Below, piece by piece: positions 42,902 to 51,745 of a stretch of DNA of 64,000 bases (positions within the stretch are counted from its first letter, which is position 1; each line of letters starts with the position of its first letter). The stretch comes from Haloprofundus salilacus. GTDB taxonomy: Archaea; Halobacteriota; Halobacteria; Halobacteriales; Haloferacaceae. The DNA is taken from assembly GCF_020150815.1 (NCBI RefSeq), contig NZ_CP083723.1:2976001-3040000 (forward strand), written 5' to 3'. A program made the position numbers and the translations under genes. The notes under the pieces are model-generated. The model did not search any database. It had not been told where the DNA came from and worked only from the letters and a program-made list of their open reading frames with translations.

Positions 42902-44436
42902 GATTTCGTCTCCTGTCGGTCGCGGTCCTCGTTTTGCTGGTCGGTCGCTCGCCGCAGGCCCTGAACGGTCCCGAGCAGCGAGGCCAACCACGTGTCGAGG
43001 TCGTTCTCCAGCACCGACTCCTTGAGCGCGTCCATCCGCCGCTCGCGCTCGTGGTCCGGCATCGTCAACGCCTCCTCTATCTGGTCGGCGAGTTCGTGGG
43101 CGTCGTACGGTTCGATGGTCACTGCCGTGTCGCCGAGTTCGCCGTGCGCACCGGTCATCCGACTCAGCACGAGCACGCCGTCGTCGGTGTCGTTGTCGGC
43201 CTGCGCGGCGACGTACTCCTTGGCGACGAGGTTCATCCCGTCGCGCACCGGCGTGACGAGCGCGAGGTCGCTGTGGGCGTACAGTCCGTACAGCTCCGGA
43301 TTCGTCAGGCGTTCGTCGATGCGGACGACCGGTTGCCACGTCTCCGTGGCGAACCGGTCGTTGATGCGGTCGATGCGCTCGTCGACCTCCGCTTGGAGGC
43401 GCTGATACTCCGGGATGTCGGAGCGACTCTCAGTTGACTTCTGGACGTACGTCAGCCGCTCGCGCCACTCGGGGCGCGTCTCGAACAGGTGTTCGAGCGC
43501 ATCGAGGCGCTCGGGAATCCCCTTCGTGTAGTCGAGTCGGTCGACGCCGACGGCGACGCGCGACTCTTCGGGGATGTCGTACTTGTCTCTGAACGACTCC
43601 CAGAACGCCTCGTCCCGTTCCTCGGCCAACCTGCCGATGCGCTCGGCGTCGACGCCGAGCGGGAACGCGCGAACGAGCGTCGTCTCGCCGTCGTACCGAA
43701 CCTCGCCGCTGTCGGCGTCGACGGTCGCCGACTCGAAGCAGGCGTCGACGCAGTCGAGGAAGTTCTCGACGTAGCGCTCGGTGTGGAAGCCGATGAGGTC
43801 GTTGGCGAGGAGGCCGTCCAGCAGTTCCCGTCGCTGCGGGCAGACGCGGAACGTGTCCCACGTCGGCCACGGGATGTGCCAGAACTGAAACAGCGTCGTC
43901 TCCGGCAGCGCCTCGCGCACGTGCGAGGGGGCGAGCGCGAGATGGTAATCCTGAAACCAGACGACCGACTCTCCGTCGGCCTGCTGGACGACCGCGTCTG
44001 CGAACTGCTCGTTCACCTCCCGATACCGCGACCAGAAGCGGTCCTCGAAGTTCGTCTTGCCGACGAGGTCGTGACAGAGCGGCCACAGCACCTGGTTGCT
44101 GTAGCCGTAATAGTACTCGTCGACGGCGTCGTCGGAGAGCCACACCCGGCGGAGCGTGTAACCGGGGTCGTCCGGCGGGACGCGGACGCAGTCGTTCTCG
44201 TCTGTCACCTCGGCATCGGCGTCGCCGTCGCCCCACGCGATCCAGGTGCCGTCTATCTGCTGCATCACCGGGTCCAATCCGGCCGTGAGACCACCGACCG
44301 GCCGGTCGACGGCGATTTCGCCGTCTTCGTGCCGATGTCGATACGGCTGGCGGTTCGAGACCAGCACCAGCGACGACTCGAAGGCGTCCACGGGCGTGTC
44401 GGCGAGCAGCGCCGACTCGGTAGGTTCGGGACTCAT
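42898..44436 (-). CDS. otsA: Trehalose-6-phosphate synthase
   Basis: A 512-residue GT20 glycosyltransferase that joins UDP-glucose (or another nucleotide-glucose) to glucose-6-P. Conserved blocks are NRQP (28-31), the glycine-rich GGLTAGL (48-54), WFQDYHLAL, IPWPTWDTFR, GVDRLDYTKGIPERL and VTPVRDGMNLVAKEYVA. ATG 44436 overlaps the upstream gene's stop by 4 nt (ATGA). The frame is open above that but homology begins at MSPEPTES. The C-terminus overlaps otsB by 4 nt. Confidence 0.94.
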   Translation of the reverse strand: MSPEPTESALLADTPVDAFESSLVLVSNRQPYRHRHEDGEIAVDRPVGGLTAGLDPVMQQIDGTWIAWGDGDADAEVTDENDCVRVPPDDPGYTLRRVWLSDDAVDEYYYGYSNQVLWPLCHDLVGKTNFEDRFWSRYREVNEQFADAVVQQADGESVVWFQDYHLALAPSHVREALPETTLFQFWHIPWPTWDTFRVCPQRRELLDGLLANDLIGFHTERYVENFLDCVDACFESATVDADSGEVRYDGETTLVRAFPLGVDAERIGRLAEERDEAFWESFRDKYDIPEESRVAVGVDRLDYTKGIPERLDALEHLFETRPEWRERLTYVQKSTESRSDIPEYQRLQAEVDERIDRINDRFATETWQPVVRIDERLTNPELYGLYAHSDLALVTPVRDGMNLVAKEYVAAQADNDTDDGVLVLSRMTGAHGELGDTAVTIEPYDAHELADQIEEALTMPDHERERRMDALKESVLENDLDTWLASLLGTVQGLRRATDQQNEDRDRQETKS

Positions 44437-44804
44437 ACTCGGTGTTTCACCCGTATCGACGGGGTCGCGGCATCCGAGTGCGCCGCTTCCCCTGTCGCGT
44501 ACTCGTCCGTGGTGACGTAGCCGCCGTCGCTGGCGGTCTCTCCGGCTCCCACTCGGCACATACAGTCGTATACCGCTTCGAGCGCCTCCTCCCGCGAAGA
44601 GACGTACTGCACCGTCTCCCGTCCCGTCGCCTCGCCGGCGGACTCCAGCCGCCGAATCTCCCATCTTCGACCGAACCGCTGCGGTGTCGTTGTTTGCACG
44701 GCTTCCACCCGGAGACCGTTTCGCTCGAACGCTACTACCGCACCCGGCGTACGTACCCACTCGTTCGGCACTCGTCCCTCGATAAACTCTCTGAGCGCGT
44801 CCAT
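44433..44804 (-). CDS. First gene of the trehalose operon, unknown 123-residue protein
   Basis: A 123-residue soluble protein starting at ATG 44804 (MDALREFIEGRVPNEW). It has a beta-rich core (VVAFERNGLRVEAVQTTTPQRFG; RETVQYVSSREEALEAVYDCM) and a single Cys pair region (YDCMCRVGAG). The C-terminus VKHRV is basic. It overlaps OtsA by 4 nt, so it is made together with the trehalose enzymes. I recognise no family. A regulator, stabiliser or allosteric partner of OtsA is a natural guess, but is inference. Its promoter holds a palindrome 4-16 nt ahead of the ATG. Confidence 0.75.
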   Translation of the reverse strand: MDALREFIEGRVPNEWVRTPGAVVAFERNGLRVEAVQTTTPQRFGRRWEIRRLESAGEATGRETVQYVSSREEALEAVYDCMCRVGAGETASDGGYVTTDEYATGEAAHSDAATPSIRVKHRV

Positions 44805-44807
44805 TAC

Positions 44808-44820
44808 GGTATTTAATACC
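44808..44820. promoter_or_regulatory. Palindrome GGTATT-T-AATACC ahead of the trehalose operon
   Basis: A perfect 6-bp inverted repeat around a single T, 4-16 nt ahead of the operon's first ATG, at the probable transcription start. A TATATA element (about 44851-44857) is near -50. The divergent HTH_10 gene begins 165 bp away, so the palindrome is a candidate operator for it or another regulator. Confidence 0.5.
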
Positions 44821-44984
44821 ACGCCCACGAGAGGGATGCTGATTGTGCCTGTATATACGCGCTTTGACTCACTATAAACAATCGTGAATATAACTCTTCG
44901 TGACTGTCCCCTCGGGCGATATCCGTCTCCGTTTTCGTCACTGCTGCCAGTAGGTTCAACTCCGTTGGCGACGACACTGCTACT

Positions 44985-45656
44985 ATGAGTACTATCGCTG
45001 AGGTAGAACTTCCGGCAAACGAGTTCGCGCTTCGTGAAGCGCTCACCTCGAACTTGGACGCCGAGTTCGAGGTTGTTCGCCTCGCGGCCCACGACTCCGA
45101 CCGCGTGATGCCGTACGTCCGCGTCTCCGGGACGGAAGCGTCCTCGATGACCGAGACGCTCGAAGCCGACCCGAGCGTCGAAAACGTCGAACTGCTCGAC
45201 GACCTCGGCGACGAACTGCTCTACCGGATGAACTGGGTCGAGAACATCCGCGTGATCATGCACATCCTCCTCGACGAGGGCGGGACGGTGATGGAGATGC
45301 ACGGCCGGGACGACCGGTGGCACCTCCGCATCCTCTTTCCGACCCGCGACGCACTTTCGGCGACCCACGAGTTCTGTACCGACAAGGGGTTGACATTCTC
45401 CATCAAGAACATCTACGACCTCAAACAGTCGACGGGACGCGGCGAGTTCGGTCTCACCGAGAACCAGTACAACGCGCTCGTCACGGCCGTCGAACACGGC
45501 TACTTCGACGTGCCGCGCGACGTGACGATGAGCGAACTCGCCGCCGAGTTAGGCGTCTCCCAGCAGGCGCTCTCCGAACGCCTCCGCCGCGGCCACAAGG
45601 CGCTCATCGAGAGTGCTCTCCGCGTCGGCGACGCGTCGTTTGGGAGCGACTACTGA
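44985..45656 (+). CDS. HTH_10 (bacterioopsin-activator-like) transcription regulator
   Basis: A 223-residue regulator of the haloarchaeal Bat family lacking PAS or GAF domains. The C-terminal 60 residues carry the HTH_10 motif: LTENQYNALVTAVEHGYFDVPR, then MSELAAELGVSQQALSERLRRG as the helix-turn-helix. The N-terminal half is a bacterioopsin-activator-type sensory segment with the typical MEMHGRDDRWHLRILFP block. It is divergently arranged with the trehalose operon, sharing a 180-bp promoter region, so it may control it. That link is inference from position. Confidence 0.88.
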   Translation: MSTIAEVELPANEFALREALTSNLDAEFEVVRLAAHDSDRVMPYVRVSGTEASSMTETLEADPSVENVELLDDLGDELLYRMNWVENIRVIMHILLDEGGTVMEMHGRDDRWHLRILFPTRDALSATHEFCTDKGLTFSIKNIYDLKQSTGRGEFGLTENQYNALVTAVEHGYFDVPRDVTMSELAAELGVSQQALSERLRRGHKALIESALRVGDASFGSDY

Positions 45657-45726
45657 CCCCTCGTTTCACCCCATTTGACAGTCTTTTCTTCCTCACACTA
45701 GCGGCGTTACTCATGGACCGGCAGAG

Positions 45727-45735
45727 ATTTATTAT
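45727..45735 (+). promoter_or_regulatory. TATA box of the MATE gene
   Basis: TTTATTAT in an AT-rich patch, centred about 33 bp before ATG 45764, fitting a short or absent leader. Confidence 0.5.
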
Positions 45736-45763
45736 GGATGAAGAATGAGAGAACGATAATACG

Positions 45764-47170
45764 ATGTTCGACCTCACGACAGAGGACATCACGGAGGGGT
45801 CGATATCCCGTGCGCTGGTCGTCCTCGCTGCCCCGCTCGTCATCCAGAGCCTCACGCAGGTCGCCCAGCAGTTGGTCGACGTGTTCTGGCTCGGCCGCTA
45901 CGGCGAGAACGCCGTCGCCGCCGTCGGACTGAACTACCCGATAATCAGTATCGTCGTCATCTTGGTCACCCTCGCACCGTTCGTCGGCACGCAGGTCATC
46001 GTCTCCCAACGCGTTGGCGGCGACGACCCCACAGGCGCGAGGCGCATCACATTCCACGGCACGACGATGGCGCTCGCGTTCGCCGTCGTCGTCGGCGCGG
46101 TCACGTACGTCGCCGCGCCCGACATCGTCCGCCTCGTCGGCGCCGACCCGAGTTTTGCCGGGATGGCGGCGGTGTATCTCGCGACCTACGCGCTCGGGAT
46201 GCCGTTCATCGCTGTCAGCGACACGCTCGAAGGAGCGTTTACCGGGTGGGGTGACTCCCGCGCCGCGCTGTACGTCACGCTCGTCACCGTCCTCACGAAC
46301 GTCGTCCTCGACCCGCTTCTCATCCTCGGCGTCGGTCCGTTCCCGAGGCTGGGCGTCGAGGGGGCGGCGCTGGCAACGGTAGCCGGATTCGCCGCCGGGA
46401 TGACGCTCGCCGTCGCGCTCGCGCTCGGGCCGCGGGACTCGCTGTCGCTCTCCGTGGCGGACGTCGGCTTTGCCGCCGACGAGTACCGCGAGATTCTCGA
46501 CGTCGGCGGCCCGCTGGTCGGCCAGCGCATCGCACAGGACGCCGTTCGCGTCCTCATCGTCGGCATCGTCGCCGTCGCCGGCGGTGCGGCCGGACTGGTC
46601 GCCTACACCGTCGGCGCTCGCATCGCCAGCATCGCGTTCATCCCCGCGGGCGGACTCCAGCAGGCCTCCCAGAGCATCATCGGACAGAACCTCGGCGCGG
46701 AGAAGCCCGACCGTGCGAACCGAACGACGTGGACCGGCGTGGCGCTCGCCGCCGTCGGACTCGGTCTCGTAGGCGCGGTCCAGTGGTTTGTTCCCGTCCA
46801 ACTGACGGAATTGTTCGTTCCCGACATCTCCGGGGAGGCGCTCACGCTGAGCATCCAGTACCTCCAGATCCTCGCGTACGGGTACTGGGCGATCGGCGCG
46901 ACGTACCTCTTCCTCAGCGGCTTCAACGGCGCGCGGAAGACGAAGACGAGTTTCGCCGTCTCGCTCACACAGTACTGGGTGGTTCGCCTCCCCATCGCCG
47001 CGCTCGGCGTCTACGTGCTCAATATGGACGTCTCCGCCGTTTTCTGGGCGGTAACACTCTCGAACGTCGCCGCCGCCGTCGGTGCGGGGGCGTACTACTA
47101 CTACACGACCAGCGGCGGGATGTTCGAGCGGGCCGTCTCGGCCGCCGCCGGCTCCGGCGGTGCCGACTGA
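45764..47170 (+). CDS. MATE-family multidrug efflux transporter
   Basis: A 468-residue, twelve-helix antiporter that exports organic cations in exchange for Na+ or H+. It opens with the TEDITEGSISRALVVLAAPLV pattern typical of haloarchaeal MATEs, with the central QQLVDVFWLGRYGENAVAAVGL block, and repeated halves (GARIASIAFIPAGGLQQASQSIIGQN). There is no cytoplasmic extension. A TATA box lies about 33 bp ahead. Confidence 0.9.
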   Translation: MFDLTTEDITEGSISRALVVLAAPLVIQSLTQVAQQLVDVFWLGRYGENAVAAVGLNYPIISIVVILVTLAPFVGTQVIVSQRVGGDDPTGARRITFHGTTMALAFAVVVGAVTYVAAPDIVRLVGADPSFAGMAAVYLATYALGMPFIAVSDTLEGAFTGWGDSRAALYVTLVTVLTNVVLDPLLILGVGPFPRLGVEGAALATVAGFAAGMTLAVALALGPRDSLSLSVADVGFAADEYREILDVGGPLVGQRIAQDAVRVLIVGIVAVAGGAAGLVAYTVGARIASIAFIPAGGLQQASQSIIGQNLGAEKPDRANRTTWTGVALAAVGLGLVGAVQWFVPVQLTELFVPDISGEALTLSIQYLQILAYGYWAIGATYLFLSGFNGARKTKTSFAVSLTQYWVVRLPIAALGVYVLNMDVSAVFWAVTLSNVAAAVGAGAYYYYTTSGGMFERAVSAAAGSGGAD

Positions 47171-47288
47171 CGCCCGATGCGAGTAAGGAAACGCCTTTGT
47201 CGCCGCGGGACCGGATTCCGGCTATGACCCCCTCGTCGCGTCTTCCGCCACGTCCGTTTCGATGCTCGACCGCGTTGGTGAGCGCCGA

Positions 47289-49628
47289 ATGAAGGTCGCA
47301 GACGCGATTCCGGAGTTCGCCGACGCGTTCGGCTTCGAGGAGTTCAACCGGATGCAGCGGGAGGCGCTGCCCGCCATCATGGAGCGAGACGAGAATCTCG
47401 TCGCCAGCGCGCCCACCGCCAGCGGCAAGACCGCGCTCGCCGAGCTCGCCATCTGCAAGTGCCTACGCGACGGCGGGACCGCGCTGTTCGTCGCCCCCCT
47501 CCGCGCGCTCACCAACGAGAAGGAGGCCGAGTGGGACCGCTTCGAGTCGATGGGCTACTCGGTGTACGTCGTTACCGGCGAGCGCGATCTGAACCCGCGC
47601 CGCGCCGAGCGCGCCGACATCCTCGTGATGACGCCCGAGAAGACCGACTCGGCGACGCGCAAACACGACTCCGCACGCTACTCGTTCATCGCCGACGTGA
47701 CCTGCTGCGTCATCGACGAGGTCCACCTGCTCGATTCGGAGTCTCGGGGCGGCGTCCTCGAAGTGACCATCTCACGCCTGCGGCGCATCTGCGACCCGCG
47801 CGTCATCGCGCTGTCGGCGACGATGCCGAACGTCGACGACGTGGCGGCGTGGCTCGACGCGGTCCCGGAGACGACGTTCGAGTTCGGCGACGACTACCGC
47901 CCCGTCGACCTGCACGCGGGCGTCCAGACGTACACCCACGGCGAGAACTCCTTCGCCGATAAGTACCGACGGCTCTACCGGGCGCTCGACCTCGCGGAAC
48001 CGCACATCCGCGACGGCGGCCAGTCGCTCGTCTTCGTCGCCTCCAGACAGGACGCCGCGATGGCGGCGGCGAAGGCCCGCGACGAGATCGGTCAGCGCGA
48101 CATCCCCATCGGCTCCCGCGGCGACTACGAGTTCCACACCGACGCCAAGGAAGTGAAGAACGACAGCCTCCGGAAGGCCGTGCTCGACGGCGTCGGTTTC
48201 CACCACGCCGGCCTCGCGAAAGAGGACCGCAACCGCGTCGAAAAGTGGTTCAAAGAGGGGAAAATTCAGCTGCTGTTCTCCACGTCGACGCTCGCGTGGG
48301 GCGTCAACCTCCCCGCCCGCTGCGTCGTCATCCGCGACACGAAACACCACGACCCGCTGGAGGGCGACGTGGACATCAGTCCGCTCGACGTGCTCCAGAT
48401 GCTCGGCCGCGCCGGACGCCCTGGCTACGACGACGTGGGCTACGGCTGGGTCGTCTGCGACCGCTCGGAGGCCGACAAGTACCGCCGACTCCTGCGTGAG
48501 GGCAAGGAGATAGAGTCGCGACTCGCCTCGGACCTCGACTCACATCTCAACGCCGAAATCGCGATGGGAACCATCGCGGATCTAGACGACGTGATGTCGT
48601 GGCTGGAGACGACGTTCTACTACGTTCGCGCCGGGTCCAAGCCGGCAGAGTACGACTTCGAGGGACTCCGCGACCGGGTTCGAGACACGCTGGAGACGCT
48701 CGTCGAACGCGGCTTCGTCGAAACCGACGAGAGCCTCGCGGTGAATCCGACGACGCTCGGCCGCCTCGCCTCCAAGTACTACCTCAGACTGGAGACCTCC
48801 CGACGCTTCGCGAACCTCGCCGAACGCGACCGAATCGCCGTCGACGACGTGTTGGAGACCGTCGCGGGCGCGTCCGAGTTCGACAGCGTCTCGGCACGAC
48901 AGGCCGAGCAAGACGCCGTCGACTCGGTGCTCACCGGCGTCGACACGCCCCTCGAAGACGGCAACCGGAAGGTGCTCGCCATCCTCCACGCGGGGATGGC
49001 CGGGTCGACGCCCACCGACCTCAGAAGCGACGCGTGGGTCATCAGACAGAACGCGCTGCGACTGCTGGCGGCGCTCCGCGAGTTCCTCGACGAGTTCGCG
49101 GGGCCGCGAGCAGCGAACCTCGCCCGGCGCATCGAGGCGCGAGTCGAACACGGCGTCAGCCGCGACGCGGCGGCGCTCACTGCCGTCGACGGCATCGGGC
49201 CGACCCGCGCGAGCAAGTTGGCGACTGGCGGTCTCGCCTCCCCGGCGGACGTGGTCGACGCCGGCGTCGAGGAACTGACCCGCGCTGGTCTCTCCGCAGG
49301 CGTCGCCGAGCGCGTCGTCGAGCGCGCGAAGTCGTTGCCGCGAATCGAAATCGAGTGGGGTGCGTTCCCTGAAACCATCGCGACGGGCGAAAACGAGATG
49401 CGGGAGGTGACGGTCAAAAACGTCGGCGGCGCGGCGCGGACGGGTCTCCGCGTCACGGTCAACGGCGTCGAGATGAGTCAGAAGACGACCTATCTAGCCG
49501 ACCAGACGACCGTTCCGGTGGCCGTCTTCGGCGCGCAGGACGAACTCGAGTTCCGCATCGAGGCGACATTCCCCGAACTGCCGCTCGCGCCGGTGGTCGA
49601 CTCGCGCACCGTCGTCGTCGTCGAGTAG
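47289..49628 (+). CDS. Ski2/Hel308-like superfamily-2 DNA/RNA helicase with C-terminal Sec63-like unit
   Basis: A 779-residue SF2 helicase. Motif I APTASGKT is at 41-48, motif Ia VAPLRALTNEK follows, motif II DEVH is near 143, motif III LSATMPNV and motif VI QMLGRAGRPG are present. After the RecA pair come a winged helix, a ratchet-like helical bundle (RFANLAERDRI) and helix-hairpin-helix DGIGPTRASKL. The last 95 residues form an immunoglobulin/FN3-like domain (ENEMREVTVKNVGGAARTG) as in Sec63 units of Brr2/Mer3-type helicases, absent from classic Hel308. It may act at stalled forks or on RNA. Start ATG 47289. Confidence 0.85.
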   Translation: MKVADAIPEFADAFGFEEFNRMQREALPAIMERDENLVASAPTASGKTALAELAICKCLRDGGTALFVAPLRALTNEKEAEWDRFESMGYSVYVVTGERDLNPRRAERADILVMTPEKTDSATRKHDSARYSFIADVTCCVIDEVHLLDSESRGGVLEVTISRLRRICDPRVIALSATMPNVDDVAAWLDAVPETTFEFGDDYRPVDLHAGVQTYTHGENSFADKYRRLYRALDLAEPHIRDGGQSLVFVASRQDAAMAAAKARDEIGQRDIPIGSRGDYEFHTDAKEVKNDSLRKAVLDGVGFHHAGLAKEDRNRVEKWFKEGKIQLLFSTSTLAWGVNLPARCVVIRDTKHHDPLEGDVDISPLDVLQMLGRAGRPGYDDVGYGWVVCDRSEADKYRRLLREGKEIESRLASDLDSHLNAEIAMGTIADLDDVMSWLETTFYYVRAGSKPAEYDFEGLRDRVRDTLETLVERGFVETDESLAVNPTTLGRLASKYYLRLETSRRFANLAERDRIAVDDVLETVAGASEFDSVSARQAEQDAVDSVLTGVDTPLEDGNRKVLAILHAGMAGSTPTDLRSDAWVIRQNALRLLAALREFLDEFAGPRAANLARRIEARVEHGVSRDAAALTAVDGIGPTRASKLATGGLASPADVVDAGVEELTRAGLSAGVAERVVERAKSLPRIEIEWGAFPETIATGENEMREVTVKNVGGAARTGLRVTVNGVEMSQKTTYLADQTTVPVAVFGAQDELEFRIEATFPELPLAPVVDSRTVVVVE

Positions 49629-49656
49629 CGGCGAAGAACGTCCGTCGGTTTCGGCC

Positions 49657-50313
49657 TCAGCGTCCGGAGTCAGTCCGGTCGAGCAGTTCTTTTCTGAGTT
49701 CGGTCGGTCCCTCGGCGACCGTGTCCGCCGGCGAGAGGTCGGCGTCGGCGTTCGTCTCCGTCCGGTAGCCGACGACGTACGTGCCGGCGCGCTGGGCCGA
49801 GCGCGCGCCGTTCGTCGAGTCTTCGACGACGACGCACTCTTGGGGGTCGATACTCAGTTTCTCGGCGGCGGTCTCGTAGATGGCCGGTTCGGGCTTGCCG
49901 GGGCCGTCGATATCCTCGGCGCTCAATACGAGGTCGAGCGGGTTGATGCCGAATCGCTCGCGGACCATCGCAATCCACGACTGCGGCGAGGAGGAGACGA
50001 TGGCGACGAGGACCCCGCGGTCTCGAAGCGTGTCGAGAAGCGCGTCGAACCGCGGCATCACCGACACCTTCTCGGTGTATATCTGCTCGGCAGCGTCCTG
50101 GTAGATGGCGACGAACTCGTTCTTGTCGACGGTCACCTCGTACTCCTCGTCGAGGTAGTCGTATATCTCGCGGTAGTTCATCCCCGTAATTTCGTCGCGG
50201 TCGGGCGGCGCGCCGGCGACCACGTCGGAGAAGATGACCTTGTCTTCGATCTCGTGCCAGAACTCCTCGGAGTCGACGATGACCCCGTCCATATCGAACA
50301 GGACCGCGTCCAT
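49657..50313 (-). CDS. HAD-superfamily phosphatase (beta-phosphoglucomutase-like)
   Basis: A 218-residue hydrolase of the IA subfamily. The nucleophile loop FDMDGVIVDSE holds Asp7 and Asp9, the threonine/serine motif II is SSSPQSW, the lysine motif III is GPGKPEP and the acidic motif IV VVEDSTNGARSA. The cap domain sits between motifs I and II. Such enzymes dephosphorylate small phospho-metabolites, and mutase activity is also possible. The start is ATG 50313; the frame is open for 32 further codons of no resemblance. It is convergent with the helicase. Confidence 0.88.
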   Translation of the reverse strand: MDAVLFDMDGVIVDSEEFWHEIEDKVIFSDVVAGAPPDRDEITGMNYREIYDYLDEEYEVTVDKNEFVAIYQDAAEQIYTEKVSVMPRFDALLDTLRDRGVLVAIVSSSPQSWIAMVRERFGINPLDLVLSAEDIDGPGKPEPAIYETAAEKLSIDPQECVVVEDSTNGARSAQRAGTYVVGYRTETNADADLSPADTVAEGPTELRKELLDRTDSGR

Positions 50314-50578
50314 ATCGCTCACTCGTGGCCCGAATTCATAGCTCTGGGGGCCGGGGCGCGATAAGACGCGCTTACTCGTTCGTTCTTCAGTGACTGTATT
50401 TCTCGGCAACGTTTCCGGCTCCGAAAACCCGAAAGCGATGCCCTGATGGCTCGTTACGCCAATTCGGTCCCAGTTTCACGAGTGTGGTGTTGTCCATAAC
50501 AAAGCCCGTTCCGCCGGTCGTGGATGACATCGACATCGGTCGGCGTGAGTCGTCACGCCGGCCCGCCGCGGCCTACCC

Positions 50579-51658
50579 ATGACACGAACACGATTCACAA
50601 CGGTCTGTCTCGTCGTGCTGCTCTGTCTGACCGTCTCGCTCTCGCCTGCGGTGTCGACGGCGGCGCTCGGTCCCGACGCAGACAGCGGTTCGACGGTACA
50701 GCAAGTCGAGGACGATGACGGAGATGACGAGGACGATGACGGAGATGACGAGGACGACGATGAGACTGAGGACGAAGACGACGAAGATGCCGAGGACGAC
50801 GATGAGGAAGACGAGAACGACGAGGACAACGAAGACGAGGGTGAGGGAGACGATGAAGACGAAGACGACGGACCGGGCAACGCCGGTAACGGGAACGGTC
50901 CGCCGGACGACGCCGGAGACGGACCTCCCGACCACGCCAGTAACCCGGACAACGAGGACGATGACGACAGAGCCGCCGCGGCAGACACGGCTGACGACGA
51001 ATCCAACGCCGCCGGGACGCCCGTAGAGACCGAAGAATCGGCGTCGGCGAGCGCCTCACAGTCGACGCCGGGCCAGCAAGAAACGCCGACGTCGACGCCG
51101 ACTTCCACACCGACGAGTACCCCAACCTCTACCCCAACCTCTACGCCGACGTCGACGCCGACGAGTACCCCAACCTCTACGCCGACGTCGACGCCGACGA
51201 GTACCGCGACGGCCACCGATGCGCCGACATCCACCCTCACGACCACCGACCAGAATGGGAGTTCGCCGGGCACTACCAGGGTCGTGAACCTCTCGGTGAA
51301 CCGCTCGACGGTTCCCTCGGGCGACCCGGTGGCGTTCGTCGCGACGGTGCGGAACCCGACCGCGCAACCGGTGAACCACACCGTTCGACTCCGCCTGTTC
51401 GGCGAAGTCGCGGACGCGGAGACGATCACTGTCCCCGCGGGCGGGACGGCGACGGTCCGGTTCTCACGGAATATCCTCGCGACGGGAGCGCATACCGCCC
51501 GCGTCGGTAGCCAGACGGCCACCGTCACCGTCACCGAGTCGCAGGTCGCGACCGAGGACCCCGAAACGACGAGTTCGACCGGCGTTCCCGGATTCGGCGT
51601 CGGCGTCGCGCTCGCGGCGCTACTGGCGATTGCGGCGATTGCGCTCCGGCGCGAGTGA
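50579..51658 (+). CDS. PGF-CTERM surface glycoprotein with acidic and Thr-Pro-Ser repeats
   Basis: A 359-residue secreted, cell-wall-associated protein. A classic signal peptide (about residues 1-29), a very acidic Asp/Glu segment (44-100), a Thr/Ser/Pro repeat (about 161-222, the O-glycosylated stalk type), an Ig-like domain of the CARDB kind (230-330), and a C-terminal PGFG motif with one hydrophobic helix and an RRE end. PGF-CTERM is recognised by archaeosortase A, which swaps the helix for a lipid. Repeats are visible at DNA level: 21 bp x2 (50708-50749) and 36 bp x2 (51133-51204). Confidence 0.9.
   Translation: MTRTRFTTVCLVVLLCLTVSLSPAVSTAALGPDADSGSTVQQVEDDDGDDEDDDGDDEDDDETEDEDDEDAEDDDEEDENDEDNEDEGEGDDEDEDDGPGNAGNGNGPPDDAGDGPPDHASNPDNEDDDDRAAAADTADDESNAAGTPVETEESASASASQSTPGQQETPTSTPTSTPTSTPTSTPTSTPTSTPTSTPTSTPTSTPTSTATATDAPTSTLTTTDQNGSSPGTTRVVNLSVNRSTVPSGDPVAFVATVRNPTAQPVNHTVRLRLFGEVADAETITVPAGGTATVRFSRNILATGAHTARVGSQTATVTVTESQVATEDPETTSSTGVPGFGVGVALAALLAIAAIALRRE
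50708..50749 (+). repeat. 21-bp perfect tandem duplication in the acidic segment
   Basis: GAGGACGATGACGGAGATGAC occurs twice back to back (50708-50728, 50729-50749). It encodes E-D-D-D-G-D-D units. Confidence 0.9.
51133..51204 (+). repeat. 36-bp perfect tandem duplication in the Thr-Pro-Ser stalk
   Basis: A 36-nt (12-codon) unit is repeated exactly at 51133-51168 and 51169-51204, encoding Pro-Thr-Ser-Thr blocks. The repeat has changed third positions only little, so copy number may vary between strains. Confidence 0.9.
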
Positions 51659-51745
51659 GGTTTGCCGAGCGCGAGTACCGAGCGGCGAACACCGACTGTC
51701 GGTCGTTGACCGCTGAGCGTCGACCGATTCGTCGCGAATCTCCAC

